Source of the DNA: JBGQMW01 sp963769845
Lineage (GTDB): Archaea; Thermoproteota; Bathyarchaeia; Bathyarchaeales; Bathycorpusculaceae
Reading direction: 5' to 3'
DNA length: 64,000 bases
NCBI GenBank assembly: GCA_963769845.1
Contig: CAVYNL010000033.1
Span: 62,001-126,000, forward strand
Shown here: positions 43,653 to 52,701 of the stretch, piece after piece
Position numbering within the stretch: position 1 is the stretch's first letter
How the letters are laid out: every line of letters begins with the position of its first letter
Notes under the pieces: generated by a model
What the model saw: the letters and a program-made list of their open reading frames with translations, nothing else
Databases searched by the model: none
What the model was told of the DNA's origin: nothing
Translations under genes and position numbers: made by a program

Positions 43653-44889
43653 TTTGCGGGGTCACCTCGGCCCGATTCTTGCAGATCAGCAACATAGCCG
43701 CTGCGGTCGGCAACTTGACTTCTTCGTTATTGTAAGGACCGTATGTTCCGTTACCCAGTCTAAATCTAGGCGCTTTGGAGACGCATATCGTTGTTGTTCC
43801 CTCTCTAAAGGCTATCGCGCTGGTGAATGGGTCGAATCTGTGAATCGTCGACGCTGGGAACTCTACTTTTTTCATGCCTGTCTTGTTGTGAAGGGTGCCT
43901 GTCAGTCGGATCAGCCGATGAATGTCTGTGGTGACTACTGTATCGACGTGGGCAGTCTTGTGTTCCAATGTGTGCTCAACTATTCTTTTCCAAGTTTCTG
44001 GGCCTAGGCCTTTTGGCTTTTTCGAGTTTGTCCTTTCTTCAAGGTTCTTCAGAATCGAGTCTTTGTTCTTGTCTATGATGCTGCCGATGTTCTTCCCTAG
44101 TCCAATGGCCGCATAGTCTTGGGGTTTTGCATCCAGTAGAAAGTCATGTATGCCTTTCGCGATGCGTCCTCGCCAGCCATGGTCTTCTATGCTTAGAGCC
44201 TGCATGTTGTTCTCGTCGATTTTTTGAAGAACTCTGTCAAATCCCAAAGCACACACGTAGTCAACTATTTCCTTGCGTGCGAGCGCATCCATGCACTGCA
44301 TTGTCTCGTCTGTTATGTGGATGTGATACCCGCGATGCCCTGAGAAGAAAACGTGTATGCTTTCTTCGGCGACGCCGAAGTCGTTGATCAGCATATCTAA
44401 CAACTTGATGGTTTCTGACTTGGCGGAATCCAAACAGACCTCGCACAGCCAAGTGTTTTCGTTGAACTTTTCGCCTCCACATGCAGGACATCTTTCTGGT
44501 GTTATCCCTTTTCCGAAGAACCCACATTTCTCACAAGTCCATTCATCATGAGTTCTATCGCATGATGTTGGTATGTGGTCGGCATCGATATCGAAGATCA
44601 GGTCAGCTCCGATCCAACCCTTTGCGCTCATCTCACTGGCACCAGGTTGTTCATAGTAGGCGCTTGAGTAGTAGACATCAGAAGGGACATCAGCTCGCAG
44701 GAAACACTCCAACTCTCGGGCACTTGTGAAACCCTTATGCCTGACCATTACTCTGTTCCTGAAAAGCAATGCGGCAAACTCACGTTTCTCAAATGATGGC
44801 GGGACACCGACCTCGTGAAAGCATTCAGTGTAGTACTTAAGAAACATGTTTTGAACGAAGTTGCAGGTAGGGGTCGACATTTCTTTCAT
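43642..44889 (-). CDS. priS: DNA primase small (catalytic) subunit
   Basis: A 415-residue archaeo-eukaryotic primase catalytic subunit. The catalytic acidic pair is in LIFDIDADH (about residue 100), followed by a zinc site (WTCEKCG, CPACGG, CEVC), the SGHRGYHIHI motif with the nucleotide-binding His, and DTVVTTDIHRLIRLTGTLHNK. It synthesises RNA/DNA primers with PriL (50658). The long N-terminus MKEMSTPTCNF may start at an internal Met. It is cotranscribed with gins51. Confidence 0.94.
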   Translation of the reverse strand: MKEMSTPTCNFVQNMFLKYYTECFHEVGVPPSFEKREFAALLFRNRVMVRHKGFTSARELECFLRADVPSDVYYSSAYYEQPGASEMSAKGWIGADLIFDIDADHIPTSCDRTHDEWTCEKCGFFGKGITPERCPACGGEKFNENTWLCEVCLDSAKSETIKLLDMLINDFGVAEESIHVFFSGHRGYHIHITDETMQCMDALARKEIVDYVCALGFDRVLQKIDENNMQALSIEDHGWRGRIAKGIHDFLLDAKPQDYAAIGLGKNIGSIIDKNKDSILKNLEERTNSKKPKGLGPETWKRIVEHTLEHKTAHVDTVVTTDIHRLIRLTGTLHNKTGMKKVEFPASTIHRFDPFTSAIAFREGTTTICVSKAPRFRLGNGTYGPYNNEEVKLPTAAAMLLICKNRAEVTPQNVQ

Positions 44890-45133
44890 AACAGAGTCTG
44901 AACGCAGGGTATTTAGGTTTCTCTATAATGTGGTTCGAGCTGAGACTTGTTCCCAATAAGCGAGCATTGGGGAGGCAAAGTGAAGCACAACATGAAGGCT
45001 AATTCAGCGACGCTGAGATAGCAAGGTAATCGCATCTTAACCTCAGTTGTTACCTAACAAGTTTTTTATACGTATCATCAAATTATATCACCAGCGCCGA
45101 TTAACTTACAGTCAAAGACTACGGTGATTATCG

Positions 45134-46099
45134 ATGGACCGGGTTCTAGTCACAGGCGGCTGCGGGTTCATAGGCAGTCACTTGGCGAAGGAGCTGTTTG
45201 ACAGAGGGTATTTTGTAAGAATAGCTGACGTGGAATCAAAGAGCTACGTTCTGAAAGAGCATTACAGTGAGAAGCTGAGACTCGACTTGAGGGTTCTTGA
45301 AAACTGTTTGGCTGCAACAAGAGGTATTGACATGGTCTACAATCTTGCCGCAAACATGGGAGGCATAGGCTTCATCACGAAAGTCGGCGCGGAAGTAATG
45401 TACGACAACGTTCTCATAAACGCGAATATGCTTGAGGCTTCTAGACGTAACAAGGTCAAAAGATATCTCTTCAGCAGTTCTGCATGCGTTTATCCAACGT
45501 ACCGACAAAAAGACCCGAACGTTAATGGGCTGAAGGAAGAAGATGCGTATCCCGCTGATCCGGACAATTTCTATGGTTGGGAAAAACTTTATTCCGAGAA
45601 AATGTGTGAAGCCTACAAACGCGACCATGGAATGAGCATTAGGGTTCTCCGTTATCATAACATCTACGGTCCTGAAGGAGTCTACAAGGGAGGAAGAGAA
45701 AAGTCACCCGCAGCACTCTGCAGAAAGGTTGCCGAGACGAAGAACCCTGGGAAAATTGTGATATGGGGAGATGGCAAACAGACTCGGAGCTACTGTTACG
45801 TAGACGACGCGGTCAAAGGAACAATAAAGCTTATGGAATCCGATTATGACAAACCCATAAACATAGGCTCCGACAGGCTTGTAACAATCGACGAACTGGC
45901 AGACATGATAACTGAAATATCTGGTAAGAAAATCATCAAGACGTACGACCACTCAGCGCCCCAAGGAGTCAGAGGTCGCAACGCCGACATATCGCTGGCA
46001 AGGAAGATTCTCGGATGGGAGCCTACGGTTCGTCTGGGAGACGGGCTGGCTCAGACGTACAAGTGGATAGAGACGAAGGTAAAGGAAGAAAGAACTTGA
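45134..46099 (+). CDS. NAD-dependent sugar epimerase, GDP-mannose 3,5-epimerase-like
   Basis: A 321-residue extended SDR enzyme. VLVTGGCGFIGSHLAKEL binds NAD, and the Tyr/Lys pair is in NFYGWEKLYSEKM. The substrate-specific motifs are those of plant GDP-D-mannose 3,5-epimerase: AANMGGIGFI, SSSACVYP, RYHNIYGPEGVYKGGREK, WGDGKQTRSY and PQGVRGRNADI. GME makes GDP-L-galactose and GDP-L-gulose; an archaeal version probably serves a glycan. A TATA box (TTTTTATAC, 45063-45071) is upstream. The neighbours downstream on the opposite strand are glycosyltransferases. A GDP-sugar epimerase of different specificity is the alternative. Confidence 0.85.
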   Translation: MDRVLVTGGCGFIGSHLAKELFDRGYFVRIADVESKSYVLKEHYSEKLRLDLRVLENCLAATRGIDMVYNLAANMGGIGFITKVGAEVMYDNVLINANMLEASRRNKVKRYLFSSSACVYPTYRQKDPNVNGLKEEDAYPADPDNFYGWEKLYSEKMCEAYKRDHGMSIRVLRYHNIYGPEGVYKGGREKSPAALCRKVAETKNPGKIVIWGDGKQTRSYCYVDDAVKGTIKLMESDYDKPINIGSDRLVTIDELADMITEISGKKIIKTYDHSAPQGVRGRNADISLARKILGWEPTVRLGDGLAQTYKWIETKVKEERT

Positions 46100-46114
46100 G
46101 CAAGTTTTCGAAGT

Positions 46115-46879
46115 TTAGATCTCGCGCATTTTGCGGTGTTTTCTTGTGGCCCTCACTTTCCAAGCTCTTATGACGCCTTTGTTCGACGTAAAGAAGAAAA
46201 AGTTCTCGATCGCATACAGATAGTGTCTGTTGAAGTCGATGAACCCCATGTTTTTCATTCGTCGTGCTGACGAGTATATGTAGGTGTCGAGATAGAACGC
46301 GACGTCTCCAATGTCGAGTAGTTCTTTGCCCATGAGTCCATCAGCGTTTATGTCGTCGACCATAAAGCCACCGGTTCTACCGAAATGGCCCTTTCTTACG
46401 ACCAAAAAGTTGGTGCTGGTACTGAATCTTTTGAATGGTTTGGGAAGTTTGACAACAAGGTATCTGACAAGGTTGTAGATTGCGTATTCGACTTTGCCCA
46501 GAAGAGGAGCGTCAAACGGGTATCCTGGGCCGCTGAGAGCGATGAGCTCCGGGTTTTTTTCAAATTTGTCAATTATCTTTTGCAAAATGTCTTTGGGGAA
46601 AATTATGTCTGCACATGTGAAGAGTAGATAATGGCCTTTTGACATTTTTGCGCCGACGTTTCTTGAGACAAATTCGCCGTGCTCTGGAAGAATCACAACT
46701 TTTGCGTTATGCTGATGTGCGATTTCCGGGGTTTTGTCTTTGCTTCCGCCGTCGACTATTAATGTTTCAAAGCTCACTGGTGATTGCTCTTTCAGGGAGT
46801 TCAAGAGCAGACCTATATGGTTTTCTTCGTTCAGTGTAGGCACGATTATGGATATGCGAGGTTCGTCGTCAGTTCGCAA
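46115..46879 (-). CDS. family 2 glycosyltransferase
   Basis: A 254-residue GT-A enzyme: ISIIVPTLNEENHIGLLLNS starts the nucleotide fold, LIVDGGSKDKT follows, and ADIIFPKD contains the metal-binding acidic motif in place of the usual DxD. The C-terminus has amphipathic helices rather than clear TM segments. It overlaps the upstream GT4-like gene by 11 bp and forms an operon with it. It probably transfers a sugar to a lipid- or protein-linked glycan of the cell surface; donor and acceptor are unknown. Confidence 0.88.
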   Translation of the reverse strand: MRTDDEPRISIIVPTLNEENHIGLLLNSLKEQSPVSFETLIVDGGSKDKTPEIAHQHNAKVVILPEHGEFVSRNVGAKMSKGHYLLFTCADIIFPKDILQKIIDKFEKNPELIALSGPGYPFDAPLLGKVEYAIYNLVRYLVVKLPKPFKRFSTSTNFLVVRKGHFGRTGGFMVDDINADGLMGKELLDIGDVAFYLDTYIYSSARRMKNMGFIDFNRHYLYAIENFFFFTSNKGVIRAWKVRATRKHRKMREI

Positions 46880-48026
46880 CTCTCTCGACCACTTCAGCTA
46901 ATCTTCTCATGAAAACTGTTCTATCAAACTTTTTCGATCGGTATGAAGCTTTCGCTGCTATCCTGCTTCTCAATCCTTCGTCTGTGACTAACATGTCGAT
47001 GTAGTTTGCTGCTTCAGCAGGGGTTGCGTATGAGAAGCCATATGCGCCTTGCCTTGTGTCGAGTATGTCTGTCCATGGGCCGCCTGATCGATGTACTACG
47101 GGAACGCATCCTGAAGCCATTGCTTCAACAACTGAAATTCCGAAATGGTCGAAGGGCATTATGTGAAGATATACTTTTGCATTTGCGAGAATTCCCTTGA
47201 GTTCAGTAAAGGGCACGTTCTTGAGTAGTGTTATCTTGTCTTCCACGTGGAACGCGTGCATGTTTTCTTCTAGTTTTTGTATTGTAGGTATGGAGTATTC
47301 GTCTGTTTTGCCTATCACTATGAACGTGGCCGCCTTTGTCTGTTGTGCTATTAGTGGCAGTTGTTCAAGATGTCTTTTCGGTGTGTAGCTTGCAACAACT
47401 GCGACTAGGTTGTCCCTTTTTTGGGTATTGAAGCTTTTCGATGAGAAGGCGCTTATGTCGACTGGGGGATAAATGACAACTGTGTCGCGGTTTAGGGTGG
47501 CTTTTACTATTCCTTGCATGAATTTGGAGTTTGTGATCAAGAGTCTACTGGGGGCGATCTTGTCGCAGGTTGAGGCGATTAGATTGTACAGAGGGGCTAG
47601 TCCCCGCCACGTAGATGAGTGTGTGAAGGCTGGTACCTGCGAGAATTCTAAGGCTGCCCTCAATGGAAAGTGAATGTATGTTATGTCAGCGACGGAGTTT
47701 ATGACATCACCGAATGTGTTTAGTGTCAGGTCTTGCTTGATTTTCGACCTGTTAAGCAAAAGTTGCATTGTGTAAGCCAAGAAATAGGTTGACGCCACTG
47801 GTATGCTCTTGAGCCTTTGGGAGAGGAGTTGGGATGTGGCGTAGATTTCTTTGTCGGGCATGGTCGTTTGTCCGAATTTGCTTTGAAGAAAAGCCCAGTT
47901 TGTTCTTTCAACTGTGACTAAGGTGACTTGATGTCCGCGTGTTTTCAGTGCTTCTATGGCGGCTATGCAGAGTCTTTCGGCTCCGCCAGCTGGATTGAGG
48001 CTGTGATGGATCACTGCGATTCTCAT
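46869..48026 (-). CDS. glycosyltransferase, GT4 family
   Basis: A 385-residue GT-B enzyme. The N-terminal fold starts MRIAVIHHSLNPAGGAERLC with the donor/acceptor loop. The C-terminal half has VAVVASYTPKRHLEQLPLIA, IVIGKTDEY and the E-x7-E-like FGISVVEAMASGCVPVVHRSG. In eukaryotes the related Alg11/Alg2 proteins extend mannose on dolichol; here a role in lipid-linked glycan assembly is likely. It is the first of an overlapping pair with the GT2 enzyme. Confidence 0.9.
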   Translation of the reverse strand: MRIAVIHHSLNPAGGAERLCIAAIEALKTRGHQVTLVTVERTNWAFLQSKFGQTTMPDKEIYATSQLLSQRLKSIPVASTYFLAYTMQLLLNRSKIKQDLTLNTFGDVINSVADITYIHFPLRAALEFSQVPAFTHSSTWRGLAPLYNLIASTCDKIAPSRLLITNSKFMQGIVKATLNRDTVVIYPPVDISAFSSKSFNTQKRDNLVAVVASYTPKRHLEQLPLIAQQTKAATFIVIGKTDEYSIPTIQKLEENMHAFHVEDKITLLKNVPFTELKGILANAKVYLHIMPFDHFGISVVEAMASGCVPVVHRSGGPWTDILDTRQGAYGFSYATPAEAANYIDMLVTDEGLRSRIAAKASYRSKKFDRTVFMRRLAEVVERVAN

Positions 48027-48098
48027 CGGTTTCCCTTTGGACGGTTCTAGTATCGATTTCTTCGCATAATAACAGTTTTGTCCGGTTCCGTTGTTGGG

Positions 48099-49766
48099 CT
48101 AGGATTTGCGACGGTAAAGGAGTATGGTGTTGTCGTCTCTGGAGGCTAGAAGGTTGAAGTTGGGTTTGACTGCTAACATCGAGAGTACAAGTTCTGTCGA
48201 AACCGAGTCTGTCTCTTTGTCAACCAGGATGTATTCTACTTTGTCGATTGTCTTATTGACGAAGTCTATGGCAAGGTTGCGAATGCCGCTGTCAAGGAAT
48301 ATGACTGGCACGACGTATGCGTCGACTCTGTGGGAAACGTATGGGAATATGTTGTTTTGGGTTAGAATTGAAGCGTTAGGAGGCACAAGGTTTATGGTTT
48401 CGCTGAGGAGTCGTCCATGGTTACCTGCAGAAATTGAAAAGTAGTCTGGATAGAGAAAGCCGGGTATCGGCGACATGGGACTAACTATGAGAAAGAAGAT
48501 GAGACTTGCGGTCGCTATATAACTGATGCGCGTGCTTTTTTTCAGAAAACTGGAAATCCCCTTCTGTGGCGGGTCTTTTCTTTGGTACTTTGCAAAACCG
48601 AATGTCGCCGCAGCAAAGATGAATGAGACTACGTAGGTTTCGTACTGGTGTCCAAGAACGTGGTGCGCCTGGGTTTGTGACAACAGGGAAAAGCCAAACC
48701 AAGGTATTGCTGGGATAAGTGCCGAGGGGGCTCTGAATGAAAAGAATGCAAGTGGGCCGAAGAGGAGCAGTAGGTATAGTAGTTTTATTTGACCGTCGTA
48801 TGCGAGGGCTTGAATGGCGTTCAAAGGCCTTAGGAAGATCAAAAAGGGTATTTCCATGGGACTTTTTGCTCCGAGGATTGAGAAATTGGGTGCTCCCAAG
48901 AATTCTGAGAGGGCTGCAGGGTTTGTTGGGAAGAAGGTGTCCCGTTGCCATAGTGTGAACCAGTACCAAGCAGCGCTCACTGTCATTGTGAGAACCGGGA
49001 TCAGGAGCATCATAATCTGCGGTTCCTTTCCTCGGATTGTGGAGGCTATTTGTGACCTGTATTTCCATGCGATGTAGATGCCCATGGCGAATGTAGCCCA
49101 CGCGGCGTGTTCTTCGCATGAAAGTGAGAGAAGAATGAAGAGAAAGTATCGGGGCCAATTTTCCTTCGTTAAGTAGTAGATTGTGAAAGAAAAGAACAAG
49201 GGAAGGAAGGATTGTACGTGGAAGTCGTAGAAGTTCACGTACTGCGTGGCAGGATATATCAGGTAGGCTGCGGCGAATGTTAGGCCTACAACTCTGCCGC
49301 CCGCATGTTCTTTTGCCAGCTTGTAGATCGGGACAGCGGCAAGGGGAAGGATGAATGACTGGAGCACGAGCAGGGTTTCCGGTCTTGTAGCTACCCAGTA
49401 GAAGGGCAGGACGAAGAATAGTATTGGGCTGAAATGGACGCCGAAGAAGCTGCCGCTTGGGTTTATGAAGAGCTCGCAGGTGTGGTAGAGGAATTTGTTG
49501 GCGTTCAGTGTTGTCCATAGTGATTGGGTGAAGATTCCGAGGTCCCAGGCGCGTGCTTGGAAGGCATCATATCTGAGTATTGTTAGGGCTGAGAAGATTA
49601 TTCCGTAGATTAGGATTGAAACATATAGGATTATCGTGCTGCGTTCCATTTTGCCGAGCTGGACGGTTAGCCATTTTTCATGTTGTTTCAGAGACGGTGG
49701 TCCTGAGGTGCTGTCTGCTTTCAATTTTTGTGTCCGCCTAGGCAGTATGTCTGATGTTGTAGTCAC
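48099..49766 (-). CDS. DUF2079-type polytopic membrane protein
   Basis: A 555-residue protein with about 11-12 transmembrane helices, beginning after a 45-residue basic cytoplasmic tail (STIILYVSILIYGIIF, then FTQSLWTTL). Extracellular-facing motifs such as RAWDLGIFTQSLW, FGVHFSPILF and YDFHVQSFLPLFF are typical of DUF2079 proteins, which are GT-C-like predicted glycosyltransferases. It is next to GT2/GT4 genes and a dolichol-phosphate mannosyltransferase-like gene, so use of a lipid-phosphate sugar donor is plausible; the acceptor is unknown. Confidence 0.85.
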   Translation of the reverse strand: MTTTSDILPRRTQKLKADSTSGPPSLKQHEKWLTVQLGKMERSTIILYVSILIYGIIFSALTILRYDAFQARAWDLGIFTQSLWTTLNANKFLYHTCELFINPSGSFFGVHFSPILFFVLPFYWVATRPETLLVLQSFILPLAAVPIYKLAKEHAGGRVVGLTFAAAYLIYPATQYVNFYDFHVQSFLPLFFSFTIYYLTKENWPRYFLFILLSLSCEEHAAWATFAMGIYIAWKYRSQIASTIRGKEPQIMMLLIPVLTMTVSAAWYWFTLWQRDTFFPTNPAALSEFLGAPNFSILGAKSPMEIPFLIFLRPLNAIQALAYDGQIKLLYLLLLFGPLAFFSFRAPSALIPAIPWFGFSLLSQTQAHHVLGHQYETYVVSFIFAAATFGFAKYQRKDPPQKGISSFLKKSTRISYIATASLIFFLIVSPMSPIPGFLYPDYFSISAGNHGRLLSETINLVPPNASILTQNNIFPYVSHRVDAYVVPVIFLDSGIRNLAIDFVNKTIDKVEYILVDKETDSVSTELVLSMLAVKPNFNLLASRDDNTILLYRRKS

Positions 49767-49827
49767 ATCTCTTCCTGTTGGTTAGAAGCATTCTGTCAGA
49801 GGATGTATTTGGCTTTTGCTTGGGTAC

Positions 49828-50568
49828 TCAGTATTTTCGGTTGAGGTTGAAAATGTAGGTCAGGAAGTCTCTTACTTCGTTGATGGAGAGTTTGGATTTG
49901 CCTTTCTTTCTGTTGACGAAGATTATTGGCACGTCTTTTATTTTGTAGCCACGTCTGTTTGCTTGTCTTATCGTTTCTATTTGTATTTCGTAGGTTTGGC
50001 TGTGCAGGTCGTTTATAATGCCTTTGACCAGTCTTGTAGAGTAGCATCGCATTCCGCTGGTGTAGTCGGATATGTCTGCGTCGATTCTGAGTTTTGTGAT
50101 GAAGTTGGCTATCTTGCTTATTGCGAAGCGGCCTATGCCCCATCCTATGGCGCCTCCGCCGTTGCGGTATCTGCTTCCGACGACGAGGTCGCATCCTTGT
50201 CGGACGGGGGCTATGAGTTTTGCGATTTCTTTGGGGTTGTGGGAGTAATCCGCGTCCATGGTGATTATGTATTTGGGCGGGTTTTTGAGTGATAAGAAGA
50301 TTTTGAAGCCGTCGGTTATGGCGGTTCCGAGGCCGGATTTTCTTTTTCTTACGAGGAGTAGGACGTTGGTGTATTGTTTTTGGAGTTTTCTTATGAGGTC
50401 TGCCGTACCGTCGGGGCTGGAGTCGTCTATGACGAGGATTGAGGTGTCTAAGTCTAGGCTTTCCAGTTCGGGGATGAGTCTTCCAACGTTGTCTGCTTCG
50501 CAGTATGTTGGGAGGATTATCCCGATGTCAGAATGTACGTGGGGGTTTCCTTCTACTGGAAAGTCCAT
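49828..50568 (-). CDS. dolichol-phosphate mannosyltransferase-like GT2
   Basis: A 246-residue GT-A enzyme: IGIILPTYCEADNVGRLIPE, LVIDDSSPDGTADLI and MDADYSHNPKEI (the DxD) match DPM1. RKSGLGTAITDGFK and GSRYRNGG follow, and there is no C-terminal TM pair. It makes a polyprenyl-phosphate sugar at the cytoplasmic membrane face, probably donor for the DUF2079 protein encoded next door. A longer frame opens to 51231, but that region is the PriL gene. A TATA-like CTTTATATGC (about 50619-50628) rules out ATG 50619, leaving ATG 50568. Confidence 0.9.
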   Translation of the reverse strand: MDFPVEGNPHVHSDIGIILPTYCEADNVGRLIPELESLDLDTSILVIDDSSPDGTADLIRKLQKQYTNVLLLVRKRKSGLGTAITDGFKIFLSLKNPPKYIITMDADYSHNPKEIAKLIAPVRQGCDLVVGSRYRNGGGAIGWGIGRFAISKIANFITKLRIDADISDYTSGMRCYSTRLVKGIINDLHSQTYEIQIETIRQANRRGYKIKDVPIIFVNRKKGKSKLSINEVRDFLTYIFNLNRKY

Positions 50569-50657
50569 CGGGGGAGTGCCACCTTTGGGTAATAGCGTTA
50601 GTTTATGCTTGTTCTGCATATAAAGCCTGCTACTTAGAAATCCTTTTCCTTGGGGGT

Positions 50658-51701
50658 CTACCTTGTTCTTCTGAGTTTTATTCGGTAGTAGGTTAGTGGG
50701 TGGTTGATTTCTCGGCAGAGGTCGTCGGGGTTTATGCATACGCTGTGGGTTTTGAGGGTGTCGCATCTTGGGGGTATATAGCGTGTGCGGGAGCCTCTGT
50801 CTCCGGCTATGTGTTCGACTTGGTATCTTGTTAGTCTTTCGTTGAAGTCGGAGATGTTCTTGAACAGGGCGATTACGTCGTCTGGTGGCATGCCTATGTT
50901 TACGAGGAACGACGTTAGCGTGAATCGGCCTATGTGGGAGAGGTGGCGTCCGGATGTGAAGGCGGCGTACAGTGCGTTTATGCATGGGGGGAAGGCGTTT
51001 TGTGCTATGATTTTGGGGAGGCCTTCCATTTCGGTTTGGCCTATTTTTTCGACTGCTAGTTTTTTGATTTTGTCGGCTGTTTCCGTTATTTTCGGTGGGA
51101 ATTTTGGTAGGTCTTTGGTTTCGAGTCTTTTTTCGATGTGTTTGCGGACTTCTTCGCTGAGGAGTCTTGCGGTTTCGTTTTTGGTGAGGTAGACTTTGCC
51201 TTTTGTGAGGAGGCGGTTGACGAGTTTCCATTTTTTGTCTCTTAGGTGTGTTGTGTTTCTGAGGTAGTCGGTGAAGTTGAGTGCGTATTCGTGGGGGATT
51301 TTGGGGTCGGTGTTTGATGTGAGGCTCCAGCCCATTTCGTGTGCGATGGCCAGGAATCTTTCTTTGGGTTCAAGTTGGAGGTCTTGGTAGGTTTGTTTTG
51401 CTTCTGATAGGGCGTACCGTTTTTTTATGAACTGGTTTTGGGTTGCGAGTGTGAGCATTATTGTGACTGGGAAGGAGCTGATTTCTATTTCTGGGTTTTG
51501 TGTTTTGTGGGTGACGTTCGTGTAGAGGATGGCTTCTGTTAGTCTTTCTTCTGCGCGTTGGAGGATTGTCGAGAATTCTGGACTTGTTAGGTCTTCGATT
51601 TTGAGGTTCAGGGTTTTGATGTATTCTGTGTTTTCTTTCAGAAAGGGGTATTTCGCGAGGTCATTTTTGGTGAATTTTACGCGGGGTGTTGGGTTTTTCA
51701 T
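50658..51701 (-). CDS. priL: DNA primase large subunit
   Basis: A 347-residue primase regulatory subunit. The helical N-terminal half (FTKNDLAKYPFLKENTEYI) precedes the C-terminal Fe-S domain, whose four cysteine ligands are seen in FPPCINALY, PPRCDTLKTHSVC and DDLCREINHPLTYY. It positions template and nucleotide for PriS. ATG 51701 lies directly after the PCNA stop; the in-frame TTG at 51716 is less likely. The priL-pcn coupling and priS-gins51 coupling elsewhere show the replication genes in two clusters. Confidence 0.93.
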   Translation of the reverse strand: MKNPTPRVKFTKNDLAKYPFLKENTEYIKTLNLKIEDLTSPEFSTILQRAEERLTEAILYTNVTHKTQNPEIEISSFPVTIMLTLATQNQFIKKRYALSEAKQTYQDLQLEPKERFLAIAHEMGWSLTSNTDPKIPHEYALNFTDYLRNTTHLRDKKWKLVNRLLTKGKVYLTKNETARLLSEEVRKHIEKRLETKDLPKFPPKITETADKIKKLAVEKIGQTEMEGLPKIIAQNAFPPCINALYAAFTSGRHLSHIGRFTLTSFLVNIGMPPDDVIALFKNISDFNERLTRYQVEHIAGDRGSRTRYIPPRCDTLKTHSVCINPDDLCREINHPLTYYRIKLRRTR

Positions 51702-51702
51702 T

Positions 51703-52458
51703 TTATTCTGTTTCAATCCGTGGGGCGAGGTAGAACGTGAGTTTTCCTTCTTTGGCTTGTTGGAAGTCGAGTTTGATGGGCATGTCAGATGAGAATTCGA
51801 GTGTGGCTATGTCGCTTGTTTGGCTGGCAGCTTTGATAATTTCGGTTAGGTAGCTGAGGCTGAAGGTGGCTTTTTGGGGTTCTTTGGCTTCAAGTTCGAG
51901 GAGGGCGTCGCTTCCTTTTTGGAGGGTTATTATTGCGCCCATGAGGTCGCCTGACGCGTTAAAGACCACTTTTTCGGAGTCGGCTTCGACTTTGACGTGG
52001 TCGCTGACGAGCTGTGCGTCTTCTATGGCTTGGCTGAGGCCGTCGGTCGTGGCTTTGATTTTTACGTTGAAGGTGATTTTGGGGGTTGGGACTTCTTCTT
52101 CTGAGGCTTCGAGGGTGGGCATGGTGAAGTTGCGGGTATATTTGCCGGATATTTTGACTTGGAGTTTGCCTGTCTTATCATCTAGTGCAAGTTCCAGGGT
52201 TTCGTCTTTGCCGCTTCTCTTGATCAGTTTGAGGAGTTCGGTGATGTTTATGCACATTTTTGTGGGTTCTGTGCACTCGTATTCTTCAAAAGCGGTTTTT
52301 GGCCATTCGAAGTCGATCATGGCCACGCGTGAGGGGTCCATCGCTCGTAGTTTTAGGCCTTCGGGGTCGAGCTTGAAAGTGGCCTCGTCTACAAGGATGG
52401 AGATCGACGTGATCATGTCTCTGAAGGGTTTCGCATCGCCTACTTTAATCTTGAACAC
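51703..52458 (-). CDS. pcn: sliding clamp PCNA
   Basis: The clamp that tethers polymerases and other factors to DNA. The family begins with VFKIKVGDAKPFRDMI. Other features are LDPEGLKLRAMDPSRVAMI (centre loop) and the C-terminal interdomain/PIP-facing LTFYLAPRIETE. There are 251 residues from GTG 52458, chosen because AGGTGACATCA gives a ribosome site and because PCNA proteins usually start at this point; an in-frame GTG 52467 is the alternative. A TATA-like element lies near 52500-52512. It is upstream of, and coupled to, priL. RFC (24-26 kb) loads it. Confidence 0.95.
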   Translation of the reverse strand: MFKIKVGDAKPFRDMITSISILVDEATFKLDPEGLKLRAMDPSRVAMIDFEWPKTAFEEYECTEPTKMCINITELLKLIKRSGKDETLELALDDKTGKLQVKISGKYTRNFTMPTLEASEEEVPTPKITFNVKIKATTDGLSQAIEDAQLVSDHVKVEADSEKVVFNASGDLMGAIITLQKGSDALLELEAKEPQKATFSLSYLTEIIKAASQTSDIATLEFSSDMPIKLDFQQAKEGKLTFYLAPRIETE

Positions 52459-52661
52459 TGATGTCACCTGTGAGCAATTGATTTTGCTTAGTTGTTATTG
52501 AAGATTAGACATATTAATCTTGAGCTTGCGCACGTTACCAGCTGTCGGAGCATGGTGCATGATGAAATTGAGCTCTTCATTCTTGCTTTCAAATGACGAC
52601 CCAAAGAAAATCTCTTTGAGCAGTCAATTCCATACTACGCAGGCAAAGTGCCTGAGGTCTC

Positions 52662-52701
52662 AATTGACAACTCAAAAACTTCTGTTATTGGGTTGTCAAT
52701 T
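52662..52701 (-). terminator. stem-loop overlapping the HypB-type ATPase stop codon
   Basis: AATTGACAAC (52662-52671) and GTTGTCAATT (52692-52701) form a perfect 10-bp stem with a 20-nt loop. The stem includes the TGA stop of the minus-strand ATPase gene, so it probably ends or protects the 3' end of the hypA-hypB transcript. The remaining DNA up to the PCNA promoter (52459-52661) shows no gene. Confidence 0.4.

Noticed and set aside
48481..49518. 345-codon minus-strand frame inside the DUF2079 gene
   Set aside because: Rich in Arg, Pro and His with no domain, the usual antiphase shadow of a membrane-protein gene.
50569..51231. Long minus-strand frame continuing upstream of the dolichol-phosphate mannosyltransferase-like gene
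   Set aside because: Its translation is basic, repetitive and low in complexity, and the same DNA encodes PriL in another frame with its Fe-S cysteines.
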